Under the pieces are notes generated by a model. It was not told the DNA's origin. It did no database searches and saw nothing but the letters and a program-made list of their open reading frames with translations. DNA of 64,000 nucleotides, taken from assembly GCA_964543545.1 (NCBI GenBank), contig CAZIYT010000001.1:682001-746000 (forward strand), in the 5' to 3' direction. Below are positions 35,642 through 43,583 of this stretch, one piece after another. Each line of letters begins with the position of its first letter. The stretch's first letter is position 1. Origin of the DNA: UBA4416 sp964543545. GTDB lineage: Bacteria > Bacteroidota > Bacteroidia > B-17B0 > Aurantibacillaceae. A program made the position numbers and the translations under genes.

Positions 35642-36418
35642 TTGGCATCACCAGTTAAAGCAAAGAAACATTTAGGGCAGCATTTCCTCACAGATCTCAA
35701 CATTGCGCAGAAAATCGTGAACGCACTGCCGCCCGATGGCTTGCCGGTGGTGGAAATTGGGCCGGGCACAGGCGTGCTCACGCAATACCTGATAGACCGG
35801 GAGAACTTTACGGCCTTCGATATCGATACGGAATCCATCGACTTCCTGAAACAAAAATACCCGCAGTATGCCGACAAAATCCAATACCAGGATTTCCTGG
35901 AGGCAGATCTCAGGCCCTTTGCCGCCAAAGGATCGTTTAATGTGGTTGGCAATTTTCCATATAATATCTCCACGCAGATCATGTTCAAGGTGCTGGAGCA
36001 CCGCAGCGATATTACCGCGTTGGTGGGCATGTTCCAGAAAGAAGTGGCGCAGCGCATTGCCGAAAAACCGGGCTCGAAAACCTATGGCATCCTGAGCGTT
36101 TTGCTGCAGGCCTTTTATAAGATAGAATACCTGTTTACCGTCAGTGAGCATGTGTTCAACCCGCCGCCAAAAGTAAAATCGGCAGTGATCCGCCTCACGC
36201 GCAATACAACCGCCTCGCTGGACTGTGATGAGGAATTATTCTTCAAAGTAGTGAAGGCTTCTTTCAACCAACGCCGTAAGACGGTGCGAAATTCCGTGAA
36301 AGTATTAAGCGGGAATTCCCCGGTAGAATCTGTGTTGCTCGACAAGCGCGCCGAGCAGCTCTCGGTAGCAGACTTTGTGGCCCTGACCAATGCCATCGAA
36401 GCGGGCTTGAAAAAGTAG
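35642..36418 (+). CDS. rsmA: 16S rRNA dimethyladenosine transferase
   Basis: 258 residues if started at the TTG at 35642 (MASPVKAKKHLGQHF); no ATG lies closer to the conserved start, and the frame is open back to 35594. KHLGQHFLTD, VVEIGPGTGVLTQYL (SAM site) and the methylation motif NFPYNIS are diagnostic of RsmA/KsgA. It dimethylates two adjacent adenines near the 3' end of 16S rRNA during late 30S assembly. The C-terminal helical domain holds FNPPPKVKSAVIRL. The start is inferred from homology. Confidence 0.93.
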   Translation: MASPVKAKKHLGQHFLTDLNIAQKIVNALPPDGLPVVEIGPGTGVLTQYLIDRENFTAFDIDTESIDFLKQKYPQYADKIQYQDFLEADLRPFAAKGSFNVVGNFPYNISTQIMFKVLEHRSDITALVGMFQKEVAQRIAEKPGSKTYGILSVLLQAFYKIEYLFTVSEHVFNPPPKVKSAVIRLTRNTTASLDCDEELFFKVVKASFNQRRKTVRNSVKVLSGNSPVESVLLDKRAEQLSVADFVALTNAIEAGLKK

Positions 36419-36530
36419 AATCTTTTTAGATGTAGTGAGATAAAATCAGAGAGGCTTTTCTTCTGATCTGCGGGCTCTTTTTGGAAATTTCGACCTGCTC
36501 TAATCCTTCCTGTTAGTATTCTCTATTTAA

Positions 36531-36593
36531 AAAAGGCCTTCTCCGCCGGACTACAAACCCTCATTTGCAGCCCGGCAGATCAGGCACCCAAAA
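36531..36593 (-). terminator. terminator after the carbonic anhydrase gene
   Basis: On the minus strand, a long stem pairs GCCGG, CTGCAAA and GCCTG arms with TCCGGC, TTTGTAG and AGGC, and ends in TTTTTT (bases 36529-36534 read as A on the plus strand). It begins a few bases after the stop at 36601. Confidence 0.7.
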
Positions 36594-36600
36594 AAATGCA

Positions 36601-37230
36601 TTAATCCAGGCGGTAGATGTCCTCGATGTCTTCCTTAGTATCATGAATGATTTTAAGGTCGGTAACCAATCCGCTGTTGATGCCGTATACCCAGCCATGC
36701 AGGTGCAGCTCACGGGTTTTCCAGGCATCCTGTACCACGGTTGTTTTCGCAAGGTTTCTTACCTGCTCGATCACGTTAAGCTCCGTGAGCCTGTCGGCAC
36801 GCTTATCCTGATCTTTAATGCTGGTTAATTCATCAGAATACTTGTTATAGACATCCTTGATGTTGCGCAGCCAGTTATCCACATAGCCGTGGCGTGTATT
36901 GGTCATAGCGGCATTTACCCCACCGCAGCCATAATGCCCGCATACAATGATGTGCTTCACGCCCAGGTATTTTACAGCATATTCGAGCACACTCAGCAGG
37001 TTAAAATCGGTATGTACCACCAGGTTGGCAATATTGCGGTGCACAAAGATCTCACCCGCATCGGTATTGGTAACCTCGTTGGCCGGTACACGACTGTCGC
37101 TGCAACCGATCCAGAGGTAATCGGGCTTCTGGCCCAGGGATAATTTTTTGAAATATTCAGGATCTTCAAATTTGCGTTCAAGGGAATAACGCCTGTTTCC
37201 GTCTATTAATTTTTGATATGACTTGTCCAT
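36601..37230 (-). CDS. beta-class carbonic anhydrase
   Basis: 209 residues. The zinc ligands are Cys43 (IGCSDSRVP), His99 and Cys102 (CGHYGCGG), with the Asp45-Arg47 dyad, and the conserved HRNIANLV follows. It interconverts CO2 and bicarbonate in the cytoplasm. Its ATG begins 2 bases after the SulP transporter stop, so transporter and enzyme form one operon. This suggests that bicarbonate is the transported or supplied substrate. It ends at a strong terminator. Confidence 0.95.
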   Translation of the reverse strand: MDKSYQKLIDGNRRYSLERKFEDPEYFKKLSLGQKPDYLWIGCSDSRVPANEVTNTDAGEIFVHRNIANLVVHTDFNLLSVLEYAVKYLGVKHIIVCGHYGCGGVNAAMTNTRHGYVDNWLRNIKDVYNKYSDELTSIKDQDKRADRLTELNVIEQVRNLAKTTVVQDAWKTRELHLHGWVYGINSGLVTDLKIIHDTKEDIEDIYRLD

Positions 37231-37232
37231 GA

Positions 37233-38756
37233 TTAGAGTTTAAATTTTATAAGTTCAACGTTGATATTTTTTTTAGAGGCTGTATTGACGAAGTCTTTGA
37301 TCACATCCTTGGAGTCGTGATTGATCTTCTTGTTGATGCTGCCGTCAATGATTACCCTGCTGCCTGCCTTAATGTCCTTGAAAAAGCGGATGAGGTAGCC
37401 TTTATTGAAAAAGGTAACATGCTGTGGTAACTTGATCAGGTGGTACAATTGCCCGCCCAGCACTTCGGTGCTCGAATCAAAAGAGGACTTGATGTTGTCG
37501 CGCAGGATAAAAATAACGGAGACTACGATGCCTGCGCACACGCCTTTCAACAGGTCGGTCAAAAGCATAACAATGATGGTGACCAGGAAAGGTACAAACT
37601 GCTCATAGCCTGATTTCTTTTGCTCCTTGAAAATAGCAACACTTGTCAGCTTAAAGCCTGTCATAATTAAGATGGCGGCGAGGGCTGCGTTCGGGATCAG
37701 GCTCAGCAGGTCGGGCAGAAGGAAAACAGCGACGAGCAGCAGCACGGAATGCAGGATGACGGAGAGCTTCGATTTGCCCCCGGCATTGATGTTGGCGGAG
37801 CTTCGCACAATAACGGAAGTCACAGGCAAGCCGCCCAGGAGCCCGCAGGTAATGTTACCGATGCCCTGTGCCAGCAATTCCTTATTGGTATTCGATTCGT
37901 TCTTTTCCGGATCGAGCTTATCGATGGCTTCAATACCGAGCAATGTTTCGAGGCTCGCTACCACGGCCAGTGTCAGCGCAATGATCCAGAAGGCAGGCTT
38001 ATCGATAAAGCTGAAATCGGGCATGGTGAGGTTGGCACGCAGGTCGCCGAATGTTTTAATGGAAGGAAGATTGACAAGGTGCTGCGGGTCGATGCTCATC
38101 AGCGCGTAGCCTTTGAAGGCAATGGTGAGCAGGATGCCGAAGATCACCACGAGCAAGGGGCCGGGAATGTTCGACAGGATCTTGTCTTTTTTATAGAAAG
38201 GCTGATTGGCAATGATGAGCACAATAAAAGACACGATGCCGATAACCAGGGCACCGGGTGTGATGAAGTTGATCATGTGCACGAGCTCGGTGAAGCTGTT
38301 CTCGCCATCCATCTGGATAAATTCCATATCGCCTTCCGGGTCCTTGTCGTAGCCGAACAGGTGAGGAATTTGTTTGATGATGAGGATAATGCCGATGCCG
38401 GCCAACATACCTTTGATTACCGCATTGGGAATGTAATTGCCGATAGATCCTGCTTTTAACAGGCCCAGTGCAATCTGGATCACACCGGCAAACATCACAG
38501 CTGCCAGGAAAGCCTGGAAGCTGCCGAGCTGCGTGACGGAGCTTAATACAATAGCGGTAAGGCCCGCGGCGGGACCGGACACGCTGTATTTTGATCCACT
38601 GAAAATGGTTACTAAAATACCACCGACAATGCCGGCGATGAGGCCCGAAAATAAAGGAACTTTACAGGCCATGGCAATGCCAAGGCATAAAGGCAAAGCC
38701 ACTAAAAATACTACAATACCTGCCTTAATATCGGCAAATAAATTCTTTTGATTCAT
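37233..38756 (-). CDS. SulP-family anion transporter, bicarbonate transport likely
   Basis: 507 residues. About 10-14 membrane spans fill 1-430, with the SulP signature region GKVPL-like ALPLCLGIAMACKVPLFSGL near residue 20 and SGPAAGLTAIVLSS near 60. A STAS domain (about 455-507, SRVIIDGSINKKINHDSK) follows, shorter than in many family members. SulP proteins carry sulfate, bicarbonate or other anions. The adjoining carbonic anhydrase gene favours bicarbonate. A partial -7 box (TAAATTTC) lies at 38813-38820. Confidence 0.9.
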   Translation of the reverse strand: MNQKNLFADIKAGIVVFLVALPLCLGIAMACKVPLFSGLIAGIVGGILVTIFSGSKYSVSGPAAGLTAIVLSSVTQLGSFQAFLAAVMFAGVIQIALGLLKAGSIGNYIPNAVIKGMLAGIGIILIIKQIPHLFGYDKDPEGDMEFIQMDGENSFTELVHMINFITPGALVIGIVSFIVLIIANQPFYKKDKILSNIPGPLLVVIFGILLTIAFKGYALMSIDPQHLVNLPSIKTFGDLRANLTMPDFSFIDKPAFWIIALTLAVVASLETLLGIEAIDKLDPEKNESNTNKELLAQGIGNITCGLLGGLPVTSVIVRSSANINAGGKSKLSVILHSVLLLVAVFLLPDLLSLIPNAALAAILIMTGFKLTSVAIFKEQKKSGYEQFVPFLVTIIVMLLTDLLKGVCAGIVVSVIFILRDNIKSSFDSSTEVLGGQLYHLIKLPQHVTFFNKGYLIRFFKDIKAGSRVIIDGSINKKINHDSKDVIKDFVNTASKKNINVELIKFKL

Positions 38757-38823
38757 AGAAATGATTTAACTGATGATAAATAATGGAACAGCCTGCATTC
38801 AGGATGTTCGGTGAAATTTACGA

Positions 38824-39141
38824 TCAGCTGAGCTCCGGAGGGGGAACGGTGATGTCGGTCACGTGTGTAAAACAGCGTGTGCTGGTACGTGGCCAGGTAG
38901 TAACCTGGTGAGGGATGAGCTGCAGAAAAGCCATCTGCGCCTCGTGGTACAAAATCACATTATTATCAGATTCCTTTTCCTTATGGTTTTCCTCTTCTTC
39001 AGAAACAGGACTGTTCAAAGAGCTTTGTGTTTTATAGATCTTACCGGCCTTATTAAGCCCTAAAAAGGTGGATTGCAGCGTGAGGCAAACCATGCAGGCA
39101 ATGAAGAAAAAAATAACGGTATGTCTGATCTTTAGAGTCAC
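38824..39141 (-). CDS. small membrane-anchored protein, 105 aa (tentative)
   Basis: It starts with GTG at 39141. One N-terminal membrane span (about 10-27, VIFFFIACMVCLTLQ), then a Glu/Lys-rich stretch (SEEEENHKEKESDNN) and a Pro-ended tail. It lies 67 bases before the SulP gene in the same direction and might be co-transcribed with it. No family is recognised. Its coding status rests on the open frame and the sensible topology only. Confidence 0.45.
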   Translation of the reverse strand: MTLKIRHTVIFFFIACMVCLTLQSTFLGLNKAGKIYKTQSSLNSPVSEEEENHKEKESDNNVILYHEAQMAFLQLIPHQVTTWPRTSTRCFTHVTDITVPPPELS

Positions 39142-39276
39142 AAGCGGAACAATGAGGCTGCAAAGTTACGTTATTAAAAGCGTGTTTTTACCTCATAAAT
39201 CGGCGCAAAATAATTAATTTAAATCGTTTTTATTTAAATTTAAAGATTATTTAACATTATAATAGCGAAATCTTTC

Positions 39277-39678
39277 ATGAACAGATTATGTATTTTAATT
39301 ATTCTTGGCCTTGCTTTGCTGACGGGTTCCTGCAAGAAGCCGGCCGGTGAAGGCGGCAATTCCAGCATCAGGGGAAACGTATGGGTACAGGACTATAACA
39401 AATCGCTCACCATTATGCAATACCAATATACGGGGGTAGATGTAGACGTGTATATTATTTACGGGGATGATACCACCTATGGCGAAAAGATCAAGACCAA
39501 CGGCGACGGCGAGTTTGAATTTAAATACCTGCGTAAAGGCAATTACAAAATATATGTGGTAAGCGATGAGCGCATCGGGAATACCAACGATACCAAAGAA
39601 GTAGCCGTGATGGTAGACGCCAGCATCACCGCCAAAAAACAGTCGGTGGATGTCGGTCAGTTAGTTATTAAACGGTAA
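39277..39678 (+). CDS. small lipoprotein with a carboxypeptidase-like fold
   Basis: 133 residues. The signal MNRLCILIILGLALLTGSC ends in the lipidated Cys, followed by Lys-Lys-Pro. The mature part, IRGNVWVQDYNKSLTIMQYQY then IKTNGDGEFEFKYLRKGNYKIYVVS, is the pattern of a Cna_B/CarboxypepD_reg-like beta sandwich. Two bases separate it from the 39681 gene, which is 5 bases before the VTC gene, so it is likely the first member of the VTC operon. Confidence 0.75.
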   Translation: MNRLCILIILGLALLTGSCKKPAGEGGNSSIRGNVWVQDYNKSLTIMQYQYTGVDVDVYIIYGDDTTYGEKIKTNGDGEFEFKYLRKGNYKIYVVSDERIGNTNDTKEVAVMVDASITAKKQSVDVGQLVIKR

Positions 39679-39680
39679 GC

Positions 39681-40172
39681 ATGAGAACTGGATATATGCA
39701 AAGAACAATCATACTGGCTTGCTTCCTCTGCCTCTGCGGAGCGATGGATGCGCAAAGCAAAAAGGAAATTAAAAAGCACGGCATTACGTCTGTAACCATT
39801 ACGGAAACCAGCGGCGGCAAAACCCTCACGGATGAAAAAACCAGCTACGACGCCAAAGGCGAAGAGATCGAGAAAGTAGAATATACCAAAGAAGGTGTCC
39901 TGAAAAAAACAACAAAGAACAAGCTCAATAACCTGGGCGATGTGGTAGAGGAGGAAGAGTACGACGACAAGAACAACCTGAAACAAAAAACGCTGATCAA
40001 GTATAACGCCCTTGGGGACAAGAAAGAAGAGCTGATCTACGACGCCAATAAAAAGCTCATCAAAAAGCACGTGTATATTTATGACAACAAAGGCCTGAAG
40101 ACCGAGCGCAAAACCCTGGACCCGGCCGGGAAGCTTGTGAGCACTAAAAAATACGCCTACACGTTTCAATAA
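39681..40172 (+). CDS. secreted protein with YD-like beta repeats
   Basis: 163 residues from ATG 39681; another ATG at 39696 gives a cleaner signal (MQRTIILACFLCLCGAMDAQ). The mature part is rich in Lys/Glu with repeated short units (for example YTKEGVLKKTTKNKLN, YDDKNNLKQKTLIKYN, YDANKKLIKKHVYIYD), the antiparallel pattern of RHS/YD-like toxin scaffolds or MORN-like repeats. No toxin domain is present. It sits between the lipoprotein gene and the VTC gene with gaps of 2 and 5 bases. It is likely periplasmic or at the surface. Confidence 0.72.
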   Translation: MRTGYMQRTIILACFLCLCGAMDAQSKKEIKKHGITSVTITETSGGKTLTDEKTSYDAKGEEIEKVEYTKEGVLKKTTKNKLNNLGDVVEEEEYDDKNNLKQKTLIKYNALGDKKEELIYDANKKLIKKHVYIYDNKGLKTERKTLDPAGKLVSTKKYAYTFQ

Positions 40173-40177
40173 CCGCC

Positions 40178-40930
40178 GTGGATCTTATTCAGCATATCCT
40201 TACAGCCTTTGAGCCCATCAGCTTGTCCGAAATGGACAACGTGAAACTCATGGACAGAACGGATACAAAGTATACTTTTCACGTGTCGGCCCTCGACGCC
40301 CTGCTGCAGGAGGCCATGCCTTACTATAAGGTGCTGAGCGTGGAGAACAACCGCATCAGCCGCTACAAAACGCTGTACTATGATACGGAGGCGTTCGACC
40401 TTTACAACAGGCATCACAGCGGGAAGCTCAACCGCTACAAGATCCGCCACAGGACTTATGTGGAAAGCGAGCTGGGTTTCCTGGAGGTGAAGTTCAAAAA
40501 TAACAAGGGCCGCACCATCAAAACACGGGTCAGAGAAAAAGACTCCGGCGGCATACAACCGGGCAAAGCCTTCGACTTTCTGAAAGCGCAATTGCCTTTT
40601 TGCCCGACCACGCTCAGGCCAAAGATCTGGATCAATTACAGCCGCATTACCCTGGTCAATAAAACATCGGCCGAACGGCTCACCATCGACCTGAACCTGG
40701 AATTCAAAACGGACGATGCCACCAGGAACATGGGCCAGCTGGTGATTGCCGAGGTAAAGCAGGACAGCAAGGCACCTTCTCCCTTTGTTGCCATCCTGAA
40801 GAAAAAGCACATCCGGGAAGGCTCCATCAGCAAATATTGTTTTGCCGTGGCCAGCTCGTTCAATGGAGTGAAGTCCAATAATTTCAAGCAAAAACTATCG
40901 CAGGTTCATAAACTAATTCAAACACCATGA
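40178..40930 (+). CDS. VTC-domain polyphosphate polymerase-like protein
   Basis: 250 residues with a GTG start. The tunnel-domain signature of the VTC family is visible: DRTDTKYTFHVSALDALL near 27, then YYDTEAFDLYNRHHSGKLNRYKIRHRTY with many basic residues, LEVKFKNNKGRTIKTRV and WINYSRITL. In yeast, VTC4 makes inorganic polyphosphate from ATP in a basic tunnel. Here the same catalytic fold is expected in the cytoplasm. It overlaps the DUF4956 gene by four bases. Confidence 0.9.
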   Translation: MDLIQHILTAFEPISLSEMDNVKLMDRTDTKYTFHVSALDALLQEAMPYYKVLSVENNRISRYKTLYYDTEAFDLYNRHHSGKLNRYKIRHRTYVESELGFLEVKFKNNKGRTIKTRVREKDSGGIQPGKAFDFLKAQLPFCPTTLRPKIWINYSRITLVNKTSAERLTIDLNLEFKTDDATRNMGQLVIAEVKQDSKAPSPFVAILKKKHIREGSISKYCFAVASSFNGVKSNNFKQKLSQVHKLIQTP

Positions 40931-41574
40931 CCATTTTACAACTAACGGGCGACCTCGCCACGGCGGCAACCGGTTACGAAGAGCTACAGAAAATTTCGGG
41001 CAAGATCTTTTTCAGGCTGTTGATCGACCTGGTATCGGTGTTCCTGTTGGTGCGGGTGATCTACTATCCCATCTATAAGCACCGGGAGCTGTTTTTCACC
41101 TACTTTATTTTCAACATTGTTATTTTCCTGATCTCTTTCCTGCTCAACAAAGTCGACCTGTCTATGGGCGCCGCCTTCGGCCTCTTCGCGGTATTCAGCA
41201 TGCTGCGCTACAAAACCGAGGAGATCGCCATTAAGGATATGACCTATCTTTTCCTGGTCATTGCCATCGGGCTCATCTGCGCCGTTACCAAGATCAAAGG
41301 AGCCAGCGATAACATCGAATACCTCTTCCTGGCGGCCATCAATGTGGTGGTGCTCCTCATCACCTGGTTGCTGGAAAGCAATGTGCTGATGAAAAAGGAA
41401 ATGGTGAAGACAATCTTATATGAGAACATTGAGCTCATCCGCTCGGGGAAGCAGGAGGAGCTGCTGGCTGATCTGAGGCTGAGAACAGGTTTCAACATCC
41501 ATCGCTATTCGGTGCATAAGATCGATTTCCTGAAAGACGCCGCCCAGATCAAAGTGTACTACTACGAAAATTAA
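40927..41574 (+). CDS. DUF4956 family membrane protein
   Basis: 215 residues. About four membrane spans lie in residues 30-145 (LLIDLVSVFLLVRVIYY, FFTYFIFNIVIFLISFLL, YLFLVIAIGLICAV, FLAAINVVVLLITWLL). AAFGLFAVFSMLRYKTEEIAIKDMTYLF in the middle is diagnostic of the family. It then has a cytoplasmic C-terminal domain. Its start overlaps the VTC gene stop (ATGA) and its stop overlaps the next start, so VTC and DUF4956 proteins are made together. A membrane partner for the polymerase is inferred. Confidence 0.88.
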   Translation: MTILQLTGDLATAATGYEELQKISGKIFFRLLIDLVSVFLLVRVIYYPIYKHRELFFTYFIFNIVIFLISFLLNKVDLSMGAAFGLFAVFSMLRYKTEEIAIKDMTYLFLVIAIGLICAVTKIKGASDNIEYLFLAAINVVVLLITWLLESNVLMKKEMVKTILYENIELIRSGKQEELLADLRLRTGFNIHRYSVHKIDFLKDAAQIKVYYYEN

Positions 41575-42263
41575 TGCTGAAAAAACGCCTGTATACCCTT
41601 CTCTTTTGCCTGGCCCTGGCCCCTGGCCTGAAAGCCCAGGACCTGGTCAGCGATGCGGGCCTGCGGCTAAGCGTATCGGCCGAAAAAAAGCTGAGCAGCC
41701 GCTTTACCGTTACCGCCAAAGTGCTGGCGCGGCAGGTCGAGAATTTTACCCTGCTCAACCGCGTGTACCTGCGCGGCGGCCTCAAAGTAAAGCTGAGCAA
41801 GAACTTTATGACCGAGCTCCGGCTGTATTATATGCCTACGCGCAAGGGCTACCAGGAAATGCGGGATAACTTCCGCTACTCGCTGGCGCTTGTTTACAAG
41901 GCTAAGATTACCCGCCGCCTGAGCTTTTCCGACCGGGTAGCCTACCAGACCACCACCAATTACCTCCTGGGATCCTCCATGCTCGATGAAAAGCTGGCCG
42001 GCGTGATCCGCAACCGCTATACCTTTTCCTATAAGCTCAACCGCCGCTCGGAGCCTTACATTAAGGAAGAGTTGCTCTGGCAGGTGGTAGGCAAGAAAGA
42101 GCGTTATTTTGGCCGCAACCGCGTGTACCTGGGCTACGAATACCTGCTGACGGAGAAGCTGAGCCTCGATGCCTATTTCATTTATGAGCGCGGTTTTAAT
42201 GATAACGACGGCCCCCAGGAGCAGAATTTCTTCTATGGAATTAACCTGGGATTTAGTTTTTAA
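41574..42263 (+). CDS. DUF2490-family outer membrane beta-barrel protein
   Basis: 229 residues. The signal peptide (LLFCLALAPGLKAQ) is followed by alternating beta strands with aromatic girdles: RLSVSAEKKLSSRFTVTAKV, FMTELRLYYMPTRKGYQE, RLSFSDRVAYQTTTNYL and a final FFYGINLGFSF typical of barrel C-termini. This is the DUF2490 pattern. It shares one base with the DUF4956 stop, the last of the operon. It could export or anchor the product of the VTC protein, but this is speculation. Confidence 0.85.
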   Translation: MLKKRLYTLLFCLALAPGLKAQDLVSDAGLRLSVSAEKKLSSRFTVTAKVLARQVENFTLLNRVYLRGGLKVKLSKNFMTELRLYYMPTRKGYQEMRDNFRYSLALVYKAKITRRLSFSDRVAYQTTTNYLLGSSMLDEKLAGVIRNRYTFSYKLNRRSEPYIKEELLWQVVGKKERYFGRNRVYLGYEYLLTEKLSLDAYFIYERGFNDNDGPQEQNFFYGINLGFSF

Positions 42264-42288
42264 AAACAGAGCTTACAGCGATGTATAG

Positions 42289-42363
42289 TGGGCAATACCG
42301 GGTTCGAACCAGTGACCTCTGCCTTGTCGAGGCAGCGCTCTAAACCAACTGAGCTAATTGCCC
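42289..42363 (-). tRNA. tRNA-Val (GAC), with C at position 33
   Basis: 75 bases on the minus strand. Perfect 7-base acceptor stem (GGGCAAT with ATTGCCC), D stem GCTC/GAGC, anticodon stem CTGCC/GGCAG, T arm ACTGG/CCGGT with loop TTCGAAC. The anticodon loop reads TCGACAA, so the anticodon is GAC (valine), but position 33 is C where nearly all tRNAs have T. CCA is not encoded. It follows the valine UAC gene after a terminator-like hairpin. Confidence 0.9.
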
Positions 42364-42367
42364 TGAA

Positions 42368-42397
42368 ATAAAAAAGCCTTCACATAGTGAAGGCTTT
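42368..42397 (-). terminator. hairpin terminator between the two valine tRNAs
   Basis: On the minus strand the 11-base stem AAAGCCTTCAC / GTGAAGGCTTT with loop TAT is followed by a T-run (42368-42375 read as A on plus). It follows directly on the end of the UAC tRNA gene. Confidence 0.8.
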
Positions 42398-42399
42398 CG

Positions 42400-42474
42400 T
42401 GGGAGTTGAGGGGTTCGAACCCCCGACCCTCTGCTTGTAAGGCAGATGCTCTGAACCAGCTGAGCTAAACTCCC
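42400..42474 (-). tRNA. tRNA-Val (UAC)
   Basis: 75 bases on the minus strand. Acceptor GGGAGTT with AACTCCC, anticodon stem TCTGC/GCAGA, loop CTTACAA with normal T33 and anticodon TAC, T arm GGGGG/CCCCT with loop TTCGAAC. CCA is not encoded. It is followed by a hairpin and the valine GAC gene. Confidence 0.95.
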
Positions 42475-42588
42475 GATTTGGGAGTGCAAATATAAACGCT
42501 TTTTTGAAAACCACAAAAAATAATTGCATTTTTTTCAAAAAAATATTTACCGCCTACATCAGAACAATGTACCTGTAAAGCGTTTTTC

Positions 42589-42981
42589 TCAAAGCATCTG
42601 TACCAGCTGAATATTATTTCCGCAGGTATCGTTGAAAACCGCAATTTTCACAGTGCCCATCTCTGTTGGTTTTACACTGAATAAAACGCCCAGTTTTTCA
42701 AGCCGTTCGTATTCTTTTTCAACATTGTCCACATTGAATTGCGTGTACGGAATGCCCGCATCCAGCAAAGCTTTCTGATAGACTCTGGACGGTTCGAAAT
42801 GGTTAGGCGCCGGCTCCAGCAGGATTTCCGGCCCGTCCTGCTCTTCTTTGCTCACCACGGTCAGCCAGCGGTTGTCGCCAAGGGGAAGGTCGGTCTTTTT
42901 CAGGAAGCCGAGTTTTCCGGTGTAGAATTCCAGAGCCAGCTGCTGGTCCAGAACAGGGATACTGATAATTTTTACTTTCAT
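42589..42981 (-). CDS. VOC (glyoxalase/bleomycin-resistance) family protein
   Basis: 130 residues with the VOC beta-alpha-beta-beta-beta layout: ISIPVLDQQLALEFYTGKLGF at the start, VSKEEQDGPEILLEPAP, and the closing AVFNDTCGNNIQLVQ where the metal-ligand Glu is replaced by Gln. So it may bind a ligand rather than catalyse a metal reaction. It lies 45 bases after the AraC-type regulator gene on the same strand, a common pairing for small inducible VOC proteins. Confidence 0.88.
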   Translation of the reverse strand: MKVKIISIPVLDQQLALEFYTGKLGFLKKTDLPLGDNRWLTVVSKEEQDGPEILLEPAPNHFEPSRVYQKALLDAGIPYTQFNVDNVEKEYERLEKLGVLFSVKPTEMGTVKIAVFNDTCGNNIQLVQML

Positions 42982-43026
42982 AAGGAATGCTTTTTAGATT
43001 GCACACTCCAAAGATAAAGAGCCCGA

Positions 43027-43419
43027 CTAAACCGGGCTTTGTGAAAGTTGCTCTTTTTGGAATTTTCCCGGAGTTCGTCCTGTCCTGCTTTTGAATAAGG
43101 TGCTGAACGAGCAGGGGCATTCGAAGCCGACCGCATAACAGGTTTCGCTGGCGCTCAGGCCTTGTTTCAGATAGATTTTCGATTTTTCAATCCGTTTATC
43201 CGTAAGGTATTGTTTGGGCGTTTGCCCATAATATTTTTTGAACAGGCGCAGCAAGTGGAATTTAGACACATAGCGCACGTCAGAGAGCACATCCAGGTTC
43301 ACATTCGAATCATAATGCTGATCGATGTAGCTCCGTGTTGCGATCACCGCATCAAGCTGTCCCTGGTTTGAATAAACCATGCTCCTGATCTTCCGGATTT
43401 CGCTTTCGTAAAAAGTCAT
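43027..43419 (-). CDS. AraC-family transcriptional regulator, DNA-binding domain only
   Basis: 130 residues from the ATG at 43419; the TTG at 43452 would add eleven. Two helix-turn-helix units are seen: NVNLDVLSDVRYVSKFHLLRLFKKYYGQ and YLKQGLSASETCYAVGFECPCSFSTLFKSRTG, with the family ending TPGKFQ. No ligand-binding N-terminal domain is present beyond about 30 residues, so it works as a short MarA/SoxS-like activator. The VOC gene downstream is its likely target. Confidence 0.9.
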   Translation of the reverse strand: MTFYESEIRKIRSMVYSNQGQLDAVIATRSYIDQHYDSNVNLDVLSDVRYVSKFHLLRLFKKYYGQTPKQYLTDKRIEKSKIYLKQGLSASETCYAVGFECPCSFSTLFKSRTGRTPGKFQKEQLSQSPV

Positions 43420-43583
43420 GTTCGCGTGCAGGATGTAAACCTGTTTATGCAAAACTATAAAATTCAGAACACATTATTAATTCCTGTGATACACATGCGG
43501 TTTCCGGGTTCGTTACGCTTAGCCCCACAAAAAACTCAGCGGCCTAAAAAGCTCCGGTGCGATAATTTTATTATGTTTATCAC

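Noticed and set aside
42289..42474. tRNA pair as an integration hot spot
   Set aside because: No partial tRNA copy or integrase gene was found on either side.
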